From: Bog-473 sp049513455 | GTDB taxonomy: Bacteria; Actinomycetota; Acidimicrobiia; Acidimicrobiales; RAAP-2 | DNA length: 64,000 bases | Reading direction: 5' to 3' | Assembly: GCA_049513455.1 (NCBI GenBank) | Contig: JBEKWB010000003.1 | Coordinates: 1-64,000, forward strand | Shown here: piece by piece, positions 9,097 through 17,897 of the stretch | Layout of the letters: each line of letters opens with the position of its first letter | Position numbering within the stretch: the first letter of the stretch is position 1 | Notes under the pieces: model-generated | Told to the model about the DNA's origin: nothing | Databases searched by the model: none | The model's input: only the letters and a program-made list of their open reading frames with translations | Made by a program: the position numbers and the translations under genes

Positions 9097-10277
9097 CGCT
9101 CGACCGCCGAGATCGTCTCGGCGCTCCCGGTCGACGTGGGTACCGGCGCGCCGTCGGGCCCGAGCTCCGCTTCGACGGGGGTGTCGAGCGCATACCGGCT
9201 CCAGCGGCCGCGGCGGACCTGGAAAGCCAACTGGGCCCACAGCCCCCAGCCAACCACCAGGATGAGCCAGAAGCTGATGACCCGGTACATGAGAACGGCA
9301 TCGACGGTGGACACCTGGGCACCCCCGAAGGCCACCAGCGCAATGGTGATGCTCCCCTCCACAACGCCCAATCCCCCCGGGGTGAACGGGAGGGTGGCGG
9401 CCAGCTGGCCCGCTCCGTAGGCCAGGAGGAGACCCTTCCAGGGAATGGTTGCGTTGACCGCCAGGAACATCATGGCAAAGCACGCGCAGTCGAACAGCCA
9501 GTTGGCCACGCCCCACAGCATGATGGCGATGACCTGACGGGGCCCGAGGCGCACGGTGGTAACCATCCCGACGATCCGATGTATTTCGTCGGCCAGATCC
9601 CCACGGGGTCGCCCCACGAGTTTGCGCGAGGCGCGGATGCCCCAGGTGACCACCATGGCGAGCGGACGCTCGTAGACGAAGAGTGCCCCCATGGCCGCGG
9701 TGATGACGAAGACACCGACGATGACCGGGATGAGATCGAGCGATGCCCCCTCCCCGGTCGCCAGGGCCAGGCCGGCCGTGGCCACCAGCGCGAGCGAGAC
9801 GACTGTGGCGACCACCGTCCCCACCAGCGACCACGCCGCCAGCGTGTCGTCGGCCCCGAAACGCCGGAACCAGCGGAACCCGTAGACGGCGGAGAATGCA
9901 TTCCCGCCCGGGAGCGAGTTCGTGATCGCCTGCGAGGCGAAGGTCATTTTCAAGAGCGGGCCCTCGGGCGCGAGGAGGCCGCCACACCGCAAGAATTCGT
10001 ACTGCAGGCCGGCGAAGCACACGAACGAGGCCAGCTCCACCACCAGAGCCGGCGGGATCCACCACCATTTGAGGTTTCCGAAGACGGCCGAGAACCCCGA
10101 GAGCTCCCCGCGGTGTGACGAGAGTGCCCACACGGCCAGGGCCACGATGCCGATGCCCAGCATGAACCTCAGGACCGGCCAGACGCGGCGACGGGTCAGG
10201 CGTTGCCACGAGCGAGCCGTGTGGTCCGGATCGCCGCCATCCGGCAAGCCCTCGTGCGCCGGAACGGTCACACCCAA
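9093..10277 (-). CDS. Lysylphosphatidylglycerol-synthase-TM / UPF0104-type flippase-like membrane protein
   Basis: 394 residues with a charged cytoplasmic N-terminus (about 40 residues) and about eight hydrophobic membrane segments. The motifs GNAFSAVYGFRWFRRFGAD and PFTPGGLGVVEGSI are typical of the integral-membrane domain shared with MprF flippases and UPF0104 proteins (the TPGGLGVVE loop is diagnostic). Members without the synthase domain are proposed lipid or glycolipid translocases. No synthase domain is present. The downstream lipoprotein gene overlaps by 4 bp. The MarR-type gene lies 14 bp upstream on the same strand, so all three may be co-transcribed. Substrate unknown. Confidence 0.85.
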   Translation of the reverse strand: MGVTVPAHEGLPDGGDPDHTARSWQRLTRRRVWPVLRFMLGIGIVALAVWALSSHRGELSGFSAVFGNLKWWWIPPALVVELASFVCFAGLQYEFLRCGGLLAPEGPLLKMTFASQAITNSLPGGNAFSAVYGFRWFRRFGADDTLAAWSLVGTVVATVVSLALVATAGLALATGEGASLDLIPVIVGVFVITAAMGALFVYERPLAMVVTWGIRASRKLVGRPRGDLADEIHRIVGMVTTVRLGPRQVIAIMLWGVANWLFDCACFAMMFLAVNATIPWKGLLLAYGAGQLAATLPFTPGGLGVVEGSITIALVAFGGAQVSTVDAVLMYRVISFWLILVVGWGLWAQLAFQVRRGRWSRYALDTPVEAELGPDGAPVPTSTGSAETISAVER

Positions 10278-10291
10278 GTGTCTAGTCGCCC

Positions 10292-10786
10292 TCAGTCGAC
10301 TCTGGTTGCGCGACCGTTTTGCAGAAGCGAGGCGTTGAGTCTGTGGAGCACGCGACCGAGCACGGCCTTTTCGGAGTCGTCCCAGGTATCGACCAACGCC
10401 TCAATGCCCTGGCGACGTTCCTGCTCCACGCCCGCCATCATCCGGCGACCCTCCACCGTCAAGAGGATGGACGACGAGCGCCGGTCATTCGGGTCGGGGC
10501 GGCGATCGACAAACCCCCCGGTCTCGAGAGCGGCGACCTGGCGGGTCACCGTGGAGGCATCGAGGTTCAGTGCGGTGGCCAGAGCCTTCGTGCTGAGGGG
10601 ACCGAGGTCCTCAATCGTGCGGAGCGCAAGGTAACCGGCCCGGTCGATGCGGAGGTACAGCGAGCTGCGACGACCAAATGTCTCCAGATGGCGGACGAGC
10701 TTCAACAACTCCAACTCGATGACGCCGATGGCGTCGTCTCCAATTACGCCGATGGCGTCGGCGGGCTCGCATGGAGGGGTGCCCAC
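10292..10786 (-). CDS. MarR-family transcriptional regulator
   Basis: 164 residues from a GTG at 10786, chosen because GGGAGG and AAGGG lie 5-20 nt upstream and because longer frames would cross the divergent gene. A winged helix-turn-helix is visible (LSTKALATALNLDASTVTRQVAALE) with the wing motif RRPDPNDRRSS, then a C-terminal dimer helix. The N-terminus holds a short internal duplication (DAIGVIGDDAIGVI) encoded by a repeated 15-bp segment at about 10723-10760. The gene is divergent from the DMT transporter across a 12-bp palindrome, so regulation of both genes is the simplest inference. Ligand unknown. Confidence 0.88.
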   Translation of the reverse strand: MGTPPCEPADAIGVIGDDAIGVIELELLKLVRHLETFGRRSSLYLRIDRAGYLALRTIEDLGPLSTKALATALNLDASTVTRQVAALETGGFVDRRPDPNDRRSSSILLTVEGRRMMAGVEQERRQGIEALVDTWDDSEKAVLGRVLHRLNASLLQNGRATRVD

Positions 10787-10841
10787 AATTTGCCCTTGCC
10801 TCCCCTCGTCGCCCACTACACTTGGGGCTGGATACGTGCAT

Positions 10842-10853
10842 GATACATGTATC
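10842..10853. promoter_or_regulatory. Palindromic operator candidate between MarR and transporter genes
   Basis: GATACATGTATC is a perfect 12-bp palindrome, preceded by a degenerate half-copy GATACGTGCA at 10831. It lies between the divergent MarR-type gene (start 10786) and the DMT transporter (start 10874). Dyads of this size and position are usual for MarR repressors. Binding is inferred. Confidence 0.55.
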
Positions 10854-10873
10854 GCGGACGAAAGCGGAGCCCG

Positions 10874-11812
10874 ATGGTCTTTATCCTGGCGCTTGGCGCC
10901 TCGTTGGCCAACGCGCTGACCAGCGTGTTCCAACGCATGGGGGTCGAGAACGCTCCTGCCCAGACGTCGCTGAAGCTCAGCCTGATGACCTACGCAGTCC
11001 GGCGGGGCATCTGGATCCTCGGCTTCGCCCTCATGATCGTCTCCTTCGTGCTGCAGGCCATCGCCCTGCACTTCGGACGGCTCTCACAGGTGCAACCCAT
11101 TCTCACCCTCGAGTTGGTCTTCCTCGTGATCGTGCTCTCGGTGTGGTTCGGCTTCTCGGTCGGTCGACGCGAATGGCTCGGCTCCCTGGCCGCGGTCGGC
11201 GGACTCTCCGGCTTCTTGTACTGCGCCCATCCCGAGGACGGCAACCTGTCGCCGTCCTTTTGGAGTTGGGTGATCGCAGGCGGCGCGTGCAGCGGCGGTA
11301 TCGCGGTCGCCGTCGTGCTGGCGCGGCGGGGCCCCCGGTGGTGGCGGGCCGCCATGTTCGGCACGGCGGGGGCCATCAGCTTCGCCTTCACCGCGGCCTG
11401 CACCAAGGTGGTCTCCAATTTCGCCGCCGCCGATTGGGCTTCGCTCTACCGGCACGGGCAGACGTATGCCCTCATCGTCTTCGGGGTGCTCGCCGTATTC
11501 CTCACCCAGAACGCGTTCCACGCCGGTCCCATCGTCGCCTCGCAGTCCACCCTGGTCATGGTCGATCCTCTGGCCAGCATTCTCATCGGGGTGGGGCTCT
11601 TCGGCGACGACCTGCGAACCGGCGGGGCCTGGGGACCTCTGGAGGCGTTCTCACTCCTCGTCATGTTCGTCGGCGCCTTCTCGTTGGCCCATTCGCCCCT
11701 GGTGAGTGGGATGAAGGGGGACGACGAGCACTTCCACGAAGCGCTCTCGGAGCGAGTCCACGCCGAGAAGATGGCCACCAACGCCTGTCCCCCGCCGCTG
11801 ACCCATCCCTGA
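10874..11812 (+). CDS. DMT-family (EamA/NIPA-like) membrane transporter
   Basis: 312 residues with about nine hydrophobic segments and the two-fold hydrophobic pattern of drug/metabolite transporters (FVLQAIALHFGRLSQVQPI; QNAFHAGPIVASQSTLVMVDP). The C-terminal 35 residues are a polar cytoplasmic tail. The ATG at 10874 is preferred to one at 10847, because 10874 has a CGGAG ribosome-binding site about 5 nt upstream while 10847 falls inside the palindromic operator candidate. It is divergent from a MarR gene that probably controls it. Substrate cannot be inferred. Confidence 0.82.
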   Translation: MVFILALGASLANALTSVFQRMGVENAPAQTSLKLSLMTYAVRRGIWILGFALMIVSFVLQAIALHFGRLSQVQPILTLELVFLVIVLSVWFGFSVGRREWLGSLAAVGGLSGFLYCAHPEDGNLSPSFWSWVIAGGACSGGIAVAVVLARRGPRWWRAAMFGTAGAISFAFTAACTKVVSNFAAADWASLYRHGQTYALIVFGVLAVFLTQNAFHAGPIVASQSTLVMVDPLASILIGVGLFGDDLRTGGAWGPLEAFSLLVMFVGAFSLAHSPLVSGMKGDDEHFHEALSERVHAEKMATNACPPPLTHP

Positions 11813-11899
11813 CGGGAGAAGCGGGGCAGGCGGATTTTCTCGGTTTAACTCGCCAATAGCATGGGAACGCAGGGTGCAAGCGATGCGAAGGAGGGGCCC

Positions 11900-13258
11900 A
11901 TGGAACCCGACGTCGTGGAGGAGTCGGAAGCGGGGACACGCGACACATCGGCAACGCGTAAGCCGGACGGAGAACCATTACGAGCCAAGGGCAACGGGAA
12001 CGCCGCGGCGATGGTCGCCCCGCTCCTCGAGGGGCTTTTTGGCGATCACATGCCGGTGCGATTCGAGTTCTGGGACGGTAGCGGGACCGGACCGACCGAC
12101 GGGCCGGGAACCCTCGTCATCCGATCGCCGAACGCCATCAGCCGGATGCTCTGGGCCCCCGGCGAGCTCGGCATAGGCCGTGCGTACGTGACCGGAGAAC
12201 TGGAAGCGGACGGCGACATCTTCGGTGTGCTCCGGGCGCTCCACGACGCCGCGCGGCCCGACCTGCGGGCGGGGCCTCGGCCGGCAATTCTTGCCCTGCG
12301 GGCCGCTCTCCAACTGGGCGTCCTCGGCCGTCCTCCGGCCCCCCCGGCCGTGGAGGCCTCCCCCCACGGCCGTCGACACTCCAAAAGCCGCGACGCCGAG
12401 GTCATCAGCCACCACTACGACATCAGCAACGAGTTCTACCGCTTGATCCTGGGGCCGAGCATGACGTACTCCTGCGCCCGCTTCGTCGAGGCATCCACCA
12501 CGCTCGAAGCGGCCCAGCAGTCGAAACACGATCTGGTCTGCCGCAAACTCGGGCTGCACGAACACCGCGGCGCCCGCCTGCTCGACGTCGGGTGTGGATG
12601 GGGCTCTTTGGCCCTGCACGCGGCGCGCCACTATGGCGCCAACGTGGTCGGCATAACGCTGAGCACCGCGCAAGCCGATCTGGCGCGGACGGGGGTCAAG
12701 GAGGCCGGCTTGGACGACCAGATCGAGATCAGGGTGCAGGACTACCGGGACCTGCGGGACGAACGCTTCGACGCGATCTCTTCCATCGGCATGTTCGAGC
12801 ACGTCGGCACAGAAAGGACCGGAGAGTATTTCGCCACCCTCCACGGGCTGCTGAGCGACACAGGCCGGCTGCTCAACCACGCCATCTCGAGCGTCGGCGG
12901 TTCCCGGATGGCCCGCAACTCGTTCATCGGACGATACGTGTTCCCCGACGGTGAGCTCATCGATGTGGGACAGGTCGTGCTGGCCATGGAGCGAGCCGGT
13001 TTCGAGGTGCGCGACGTCGAGTCCCTGCGGGAACACTATGCCCGCACGCTACGGGCGTGGGTGAGGAATTTGGAGGCCAACTGGGACGCCGCAGTGGCCG
13101 AGGTCGGTGTCCAGAGGGCCCGCGTCTGGCACCTCTACATGGCGGCCTCGGCCAACGGCTTCGAGGACGGGGGTATCTCCATCCACCAGGTGCTCGGGGT
13201 CAAACCCGCACCGGACGGCCGGAGCGGCATGCCTGCGACCAGGAGCACCTGGGTCTGA
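11900..13258 (+). CDS. cfa: Cyclopropane-fatty-acyl-phospholipid synthase family methyltransferase
   Basis: 452 residues with an N-terminal domain (about 40-150) and a C-terminal SAM-dependent methyltransferase domain containing the SAM loop LLDVGCGWGSLALHAA. Family motifs are visible: SHHYDISNEFYRLILGPSMTYSCARF and SIGMFEHVG. The enzyme transfers a methylene or methyl carbon from SAM to unsaturated acyl chains of membrane phospholipids. The ATG at 11900 follows AAGGAGG with 5-6 nt spacing and is preferred to an in-frame ATG at 11861. The MFS exporter starts 55 bp downstream. It could instead be a mycolic- or methyl-branching enzyme, but the full two-domain length fits Cfa best. Confidence 0.9.
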   Translation: MEPDVVEESEAGTRDTSATRKPDGEPLRAKGNGNAAAMVAPLLEGLFGDHMPVRFEFWDGSGTGPTDGPGTLVIRSPNAISRMLWAPGELGIGRAYVTGELEADGDIFGVLRALHDAARPDLRAGPRPAILALRAALQLGVLGRPPAPPAVEASPHGRRHSKSRDAEVISHHYDISNEFYRLILGPSMTYSCARFVEASTTLEAAQQSKHDLVCRKLGLHEHRGARLLDVGCGWGSLALHAARHYGANVVGITLSTAQADLARTGVKEAGLDDQIEIRVQDYRDLRDERFDAISSIGMFEHVGTERTGEYFATLHGLLSDTGRLLNHAISSVGGSRMARNSFIGRYVFPDGELIDVGQVVLAMERAGFEVRDVESLREHYARTLRAWVRNLEANWDAAVAEVGVQRARVWHLYMAASANGFEDGGISIHQVLGVKPAPDGRSGMPATRSTWV

Positions 13259-13280
13259 GCAGCCACGAGGGCGGAAGGGC

Positions 13281-13307
13281 TTATTACCCTCACGTCAACG
13301 TTATACT
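13281..13307 (+). promoter_or_regulatory. Promoter of the MFS/MerR operon, probably leaderless
   Basis: TATACT at 13302-13307 lies 6 nt before the ATG at 13314, where transcription would start at or next to the start codon. No ribosome-binding site is present in between. A weak -35 such as TTATTA lies at 13281-13286. Confidence 0.45.
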
Positions 13308-13313
13308 TTCAGC

Positions 13314-15128
13314 ATGACCAGCACGACGGCGACGGGTACTGCTGGGCCTCCGATCAGCCCAAAGGGCGCTTCGGCCGCCCTGGCCGACCGGTCCCGGTAC
13401 AAGTGGGTCGCCCTCTTTACCATCACGCTGGGCACGCTCATGGTCTTCATCAACCAGTCCATCGTGTTGATCGCCATGCCCGACATCTTCCGGGGGATCG
13501 GATTGAACCCGCTCACCCCAGGGAACACAGGCTACCTGCTCTGGATGCTCCTGGGCTTCATGGTGGTCCTGGCCGTACTGCTGGTCACTCTCGGCCGCGT
13601 GGGCGACATTTTCGGGAGGGTGCGGGTCTACAACTTCGGCTTCGCCGTCTTCACCGTGTTCTCCCTTCTGCTCACGATCACCTGGCTCGACGGATCGGCC
13701 GGGGCGTGGTGGCTCATCGGCATGCGCATCGGGCAGGGGGTCGGGGGCGCCATGTTGTTCGCCAACTCGTCTGCCATCGTGACCGACGCTTTTCCGGCCC
13801 ACCAACGGGGCCTCGCGCTGGGCATCTACAACGTGGCGGCGATCGCCGGGGGCTTCATCGGGCTCGTACTGGGGGGCCTCCTCGCTCCGATCGAGTGGCA
13901 TCTCGTCTTCTTGATCTCGGTGCCCTTCGGGCTCTTCGGCACCGTCTGGGCTTACATGAAGCTCGAAGATCGTGGTGTGCGCACCCCGGCGAAGATCGAC
14001 TGGCTCGGCAACGTCACCTTCGCGGCCGGGCTCGTCCTCATTCTGATCGGCATCACCTACGGCCTGCTCCCCTACGGCCACCACACCATGGGCTGGACCA
14101 GCCCGGTCGTGCTGAGTGAGCTGATAGGCGGGGTGGTCATTCTGGTTGTCTTCGGGATGATCGAAGCGCGCGTCGCCCACCCCATGTTCCGTCTCACCTT
14201 GTTCCGCATCAGGGCCTTCAGTGCCGGGTGCACGGCGAGTTTCCTGGCTGCACTGAGCCGCGGCGGTCTTCAGTTCATGCTGATCATCTGGCTGCAGGGA
14301 ATCTGGCTCCCCGAGCACGGCTACAGCTTCTCCGAGACGCCGCTGTGGGCCGGGATCTACATGATCCCGCTCACCGTGGGATTCCTGGCCGCGGGCCCAT
14401 TGAGCGGGATCATGGCTGATCGCTTCGGCGCCCGGCCCTTCGCCACCGGGGGTCTGCTGATCGTGGCGCTCTCATTCGTGCTGCTCCAGGCGCTCCCGGT
14501 CGACTTCTCCTACTGGTCCTTCGCCGGACTGATCTTCTTGAACTCGATAGGCATGGGCATGTTCATCTCGCCCAATCAGGCCGGGGTCATGAACAGTCTC
14601 CCGGCCAATCAGCGCGGCGCCGGTGGCGGAATGTCGGGCACGTTCAATGCCTCGTCCCAGGTCCTGTCGATCGGCATCTTTTTCACGCTCATGATCCTGG
14701 GGCTCGGCGCCACGTTGCCCTCGGCCCTGTACCACGGCCTTGTGGCCCAAGGCGTGGGATCGTCGACCGCGCTGCGGGCATCACATCTACCCCCCGTCGG
14801 GAGCCTGTTTGCGGCATTCCTGGGCTACAACCCGATCCAGGTGCTCCTGGGGCCCGCCGCGCTCTCCCATCTCCCGCCGGCCACGGCGCACTATCTCACC
14901 AGCCGCTCCTTCTTCCCCCGGCTCATCTCCCGACCGTTCGGACGCGGATTGACCGAGGCCTTCTACTTCGCTGCCGGCGCGTGCGTCCTGGGCGCAGTAG
15001 CTTCCCTCCTGCGGGGTGGGAAATACCACTATGCCGAACCGGGCTCGACCACCCGCCTCACCGGTGAGCTACCGGTCGTGTCGTCGCAAGAGTCAGTCGC
15101 AGAATCCGAAACCCTCCTGGTGGACTGA
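13314..15128 (+). CDS. MFS exporter, DHA2 (EmrB/QacA-type), copy 1
   Basis: 604 residues with a 14-segment DHA2 topology. Motif A-like loops (LGRVGDIFGRVRVYNFGF; DRFGARPF) and motif C-like glycine-rich helix (GGFIGLVLGGLLAPIEW) are visible. These are proton-driven drug or lipid exporters in the cytoplasmic membrane. The start at 13314 sits just behind a TATACT box with no ribosome-binding site, suggesting a leaderless mRNA. A MerR regulator follows after 1 bp, a typical regulator-exporter operon. It is a close paralogue of the exporter at 54458-56227, with matching segments through its whole length, for example HLPPVGSLFAAFLG near the C-terminus. Confidence 0.92.
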   Translation: MTSTTATGTAGPPISPKGASAALADRSRYKWVALFTITLGTLMVFINQSIVLIAMPDIFRGIGLNPLTPGNTGYLLWMLLGFMVVLAVLLVTLGRVGDIFGRVRVYNFGFAVFTVFSLLLTITWLDGSAGAWWLIGMRIGQGVGGAMLFANSSAIVTDAFPAHQRGLALGIYNVAAIAGGFIGLVLGGLLAPIEWHLVFLISVPFGLFGTVWAYMKLEDRGVRTPAKIDWLGNVTFAAGLVLILIGITYGLLPYGHHTMGWTSPVVLSELIGGVVILVVFGMIEARVAHPMFRLTLFRIRAFSAGCTASFLAALSRGGLQFMLIIWLQGIWLPEHGYSFSETPLWAGIYMIPLTVGFLAAGPLSGIMADRFGARPFATGGLLIVALSFVLLQALPVDFSYWSFAGLIFLNSIGMGMFISPNQAGVMNSLPANQRGAGGGMSGTFNASSQVLSIGIFFTLMILGLGATLPSALYHGLVAQGVGSSTALRASHLPPVGSLFAAFLGYNPIQVLLGPAALSHLPPATAHYLTSRSFFPRLISRPFGRGLTEAFYFAAGACVLGAVASLLRGGKYHYAEPGSTTRLTGELPVVSSQESVAESETLLVD

Positions 15129-15129
15129 A

Positions 15130-15609
15130 ATGCCAACACCGACAACCCGCGTCTCCGCCGATCCGGAAAATGGCATTCGCATCAGCGATGCCGCCGCCAC
15201 GGCCGGCGTCTCTCCTCGCACCCTGCGCTACTACGAAGAGCTCGGCCTGCTCACGCCGTCGTTGTACACGCCCGGTGGCGAGCGCCGCTATACCGAGTCC
15301 GATCTCACTCAGCTCCGCCGCATCCTCGAGCTCCGAGAGGTCCTGGGTATGAACCTCGACGAGATAAAAGAATTTCTATCCTTCGAGACAAGACTGGACG
15401 TCTTGCGCGCCGACTACCGGGCCAAGAAGGACGCCACGACACCACGGGCACGCGACGAGCAAAAGGCGACGTTGCAGGAGGCGCTCGAGCTGATCGAATC
15501 ACTCGCCGAGCAATTGAACGCCAAGCTGGCCCGCATGGACAGCTTCAGGGCGAAACTCACAGGTGATGCCCAGAGATGCCGCGATCTCCTGGACGAGTTG
15601 GAGGACTGA
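15130..15609 (+). CDS. MerR-family transcriptional regulator (exporter-linked)
   Basis: 159 residues: N-terminal MerR helix-turn-helix and wing (RISDAAATAGVSPRTLRYYE, GERRYTESDLTQLRRI) followed by a long coiled-coil region from about 75 to the C-terminus. There are no Cys residues, so it is not a metal-thiolate sensor; a drug or lipid ligand for the linked exporter is more likely. The ATG begins one base after the MFS stop, so translation is probably coupled. The last 14 bp of the gene are repeated immediately after its stop codon. Confidence 0.88.
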   Translation: MPTPTTRVSADPENGIRISDAAATAGVSPRTLRYYEELGLLTPSLYTPGGERRYTESDLTQLRRILELREVLGMNLDEIKEFLSFETRLDVLRADYRAKKDATTPRARDEQKATLQEALELIESLAEQLNAKLARMDSFRAKLTGDAQRCRDLLDELED

Positions 15610-15623
15610 ACGAGTTGGAGGAC
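15593..15623. repeat. Tandem duplication across the merR stop codon
   Basis: ACGAGTTGGAGGAC occurs at 15593-15606 and again at 15610-15623, a 14-bp direct repeat with 17-bp period. The first copy encodes the C-terminal DELED and the TGA lies between the copies. It looks like a short slippage duplication. Confidence 0.8.
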
Positions 15624-15651
15624 GCCCCGGCGGCGCCCAACTAGGCACTCT

Positions 15652-15675
15652 TCCAGGCACGGGGTCGTGCCTGGA
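15652..15675. terminator. Hairpin downstream of the MFS/MerR operon
   Basis: A perfect 10-bp stem TCCAGGCACG/CGTGCCTGGA closes a GGGT loop, 43 bp after the merR stop. There is no clear T-tract, as is common in high-GC actinobacteria. It is the most likely terminator of the operon. Otherwise 15610-15816 holds no gene. Confidence 0.6.
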
Positions 15676-15816
15676 GCCTCCCCTGTTTCAGGCATGGGCC
15701 ACGCACGGGGAACAGATCCCACGGTTGGCCCCGGGCGGGGCACCTGGGAAAACGGCTAAATTCGACGGGTCGTGCACTGCGCCAGGTCGGAAACGCAAGT
15801 CGGAACGGGCGCAGGA

Positions 15817-16848
15817 ATGGCTGCACGCGCCACACGACTCTTTATCGTGGTCGCACTCCTTGCGGCCAGCGCCGTGATCGCCATGGCGCGTCCGCCCAGG
15901 GCGGGGGCCGATCAGGTCGGGAACCTGACCGCACAAGCCCGGAGCATTTCACAGCAGCTGGTCCAAGAAGAGCTCGAGGCTGACGCCTACCAGCAGCAGT
16001 ATTCGGTTGCCACCGCCCAAGTGGCCGAGGATCAGCGCGCCATCGCCGCGACGCAGCTGCAGATAAAGAGCGACCGCCAACAGATCACCGAACGGACGCA
16101 TCAGGTCGAACGAATCGCGATCGCCTCCTACGTGCTGAACGGGTCGGTCTCGTCGGCCTCGGGGGCGTCGCTCTTCGCCGAGAATATGAGCACCGTGCAA
16201 TCGGCGAACGAGTACGCCACCGTCACCATCGGCAACCTCAACGAAGCCGTCGACAAGCTCCACGCAGCGCAACGCAGTGTGCAGGGCACGCTCCAGGTGC
16301 TCGTCCGTCAGAGCGACCGCGATCGCGCCGAACAGACGGCGCAGGCCACGTATCTCGCTCAATCCACTTCCACGGTGAGCCACATGGAATCGGTGCAGGC
16401 ACAGGTCACGGGGCAGTTGGCGGAGGCAGTGGCCCAGCAGAACGCGGTATTGGGTCAGGCCGCAGCCGCTGCGGTAGCGACAGCGCAGAAGGCGACGGTC
16501 CAGAAGTCGACGGTCCAGAAGTCGGGCGGGGCGGCACCCACGTCGAGCCCAGGGCCGGCCGTCGTTTCCGTGACGACGACGGACCCCGCTCTCAACCCGT
16601 TCCTCCAGTGCGTGGTGCAGGCGGAGTCGGGCGGCGACTATCAGGCCGTGTCACCAAACGGCCTCTACATGGGCGCGTTCCAATTCAGCCAGGCCACCTG
16701 GAATTATGCGGCGCAGGCAGCCGGTCTCAGCAGTCTCGTCGGGGTCCCGCCCAACAGAGCCACCAAGGCCGAACAGGACACGGTCGCCGTCGCTCTCTAT
16801 GCACTCGACGGCGACCGGCCCTGGCTGGGTGACCGCTGTAGTTCCTAG
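15817..16848 (+). CDS. Secreted coiled-coil protein with C-terminal lysozyme/Rpf-like domain
   Basis: 343 residues from the ATG at 15817: a signal peptide (LFIVVALLAASAVIAMARPP), an extended Gln/Ala-rich coiled coil at about 35-235, a Ser/Pro linker, and a compact C-terminal domain from about 258. That domain has NPFLQCVVQAESGGDYQAVS with the candidate catalytic Glu270, and MGAFQFSQATWNYAA, as in resuscitation-promoting-factor and soluble transglycosylase folds. Cys265 and Cys341 could form a disulfide. The likely role is peptidoglycan cleavage outside the membrane, with the coiled coil as in NlpC/EnvC-type regulators. A GTG at 15772 is a possible but weaker start. Confidence 0.78.
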   Translation: MAARATRLFIVVALLAASAVIAMARPPRAGADQVGNLTAQARSISQQLVQEELEADAYQQQYSVATAQVAEDQRAIAATQLQIKSDRQQITERTHQVERIAIASYVLNGSVSSASGASLFAENMSTVQSANEYATVTIGNLNEAVDKLHAAQRSVQGTLQVLVRQSDRDRAEQTAQATYLAQSTSTVSHMESVQAQVTGQLAEAVAQQNAVLGQAAAAAVATAQKATVQKSTVQKSGGAAPTSSPGPAVVSVTTTDPALNPFLQCVVQAESGGDYQAVSPNGLYMGAFQFSQATWNYAAQAAGLSSLVGVPPNRATKAEQDTVAVALYALDGDRPWLGDRCSS

Positions 16849-16979
16849 AGGCTTGCCCCACCCCTGGCCACTCCGGCACCGCCGAGTTGGGCGAGAGTTG
16901 GGTTGCCGCTCAGTTTGAGTTGGGTCTTCGTCGCGACACTTCGGTCGGAGATCGAACCGAAAAGGGCGGGACGCACAAC

Positions 16980-17897
16980 ATGAGGATCGCGCGGTTCGCA
17001 GTCTTGGAGCGGTCGAACGCGGCGAAGCGCCTCGTGGGCAGGGTGGCAGTTGTCGTGTTGCTGAGCACCGCCTCCGTGGTCCTCCTGCAAGCGAACGCCT
17101 TCGCCTCGGTCGGCGATGGACTGTCATCGACGATTCTCGCGAACCCCGTCCTTGGGCTTGTCCCCCTGCCCCTCGGAACGGCAAACGGGCCGATAACGCA
17201 ATCGAACGTTGGCCTCATCGAGGGAAACAATAAGAGCGCATCATCGGCGCTCGACCAGGCTTTGGCGGACGGAACCGTCACCGCCTACATCCGCTCCTGG
17301 AGTCACCAACCGAGCAACGGGGATGCGGACGTCATCACTGCATTCCAATTCAAGAATGCGTCCGATGAAACTTCCTTTGTGAACGGCTTCGACAGCCAGC
17401 TGCAGAGCCAGTCAAGTCAGGCCGGAAATGCGCAGTTCTCTGTAGCTGGCATTCCGGGCGCCTCCGGAATCGAAGTGCACACCGCGCAATCGGGCATTGC
17501 GCTCACGGAATACATCGTGTCCTTCACGAAGGGGAATACAGCATTTCAGGAGTTCATGGCGACGTCGTCAGGCGATCTGACAACTGCCGACGCGGTATCG
17601 GTGGCTGACCAGCAGTTTGCAAACGCTCCGGATATTCCGGCGAACGGGTCGGGAACGAATTGGCATCTGTTGCCAGGCGTCCCCCTTGTCGGCCTCCTCC
17701 TTTGCATTGTCATCGTTGTGATCGGGCGAAAGCGAAAGTATCCGGAGGCCCTGCGCGGAATACCGCCCCGAGGCGGCAACCACTGGGCTCCGCCCGCAGT
17801 TGCAGCTCCATCAGGACCCTGGGCGTCCTATTCCTCGCCCGTTGCACCCGTCTCCAACGAGCAGCACCCGAAGGTGAGCGTTGACCAATGGCAATGA
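16980..17897 (+). CDS. Exported membrane-anchored protein of unknown function
   Basis: 305 residues: signal peptide at 1-42 (ending near LLQANAFA), an external domain of about 185 residues rich in Ser, Gln and Ala, one membrane segment at about 231-250 (PGVPLVGLLLCIVIVVIG), then a short basic stop-transfer run and a Pro-rich cytoplasmic tail. I recognise no family. The external part has a roughly 130-residue alpha/beta-looking stretch (ADVITAFQFKNASDE, GIALTEYIVSFTKGNTAFQ). It overlaps the next gene by 10 bp and lies in a set of envelope genes. The upstream 131 bp contain three copies of GAGTTGGG but no clear promoter. Confidence 0.75.
   Translation: MRIARFAVLERSNAAKRLVGRVAVVVLLSTASVVLLQANAFASVGDGLSSTILANPVLGLVPLPLGTANGPITQSNVGLIEGNNKSASSALDQALADGTVTAYIRSWSHQPSNGDADVITAFQFKNASDETSFVNGFDSQLQSQSSQAGNAQFSVAGIPGASGIEVHTAQSGIALTEYIVSFTKGNTAFQEFMATSSGDLTTADAVSVADQQFANAPDIPANGSGTNWHLLPGVPLVGLLLCIVIVVIGRKRKYPEALRGIPPRGGNHWAPPAVAAPSGPWASYSSPVAPVSNEQHPKVSVDQWQ

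Noticed and set aside
9097..10209. Long minus-strand open frame upstream of the lipoprotein codons
   Set aside because: It overlaps the flippase-like gene in another frame; the amino-acid content is Arg/Gly/His-rich shadow sequence. Only the last 152 codons have a signal peptide and lipobox.
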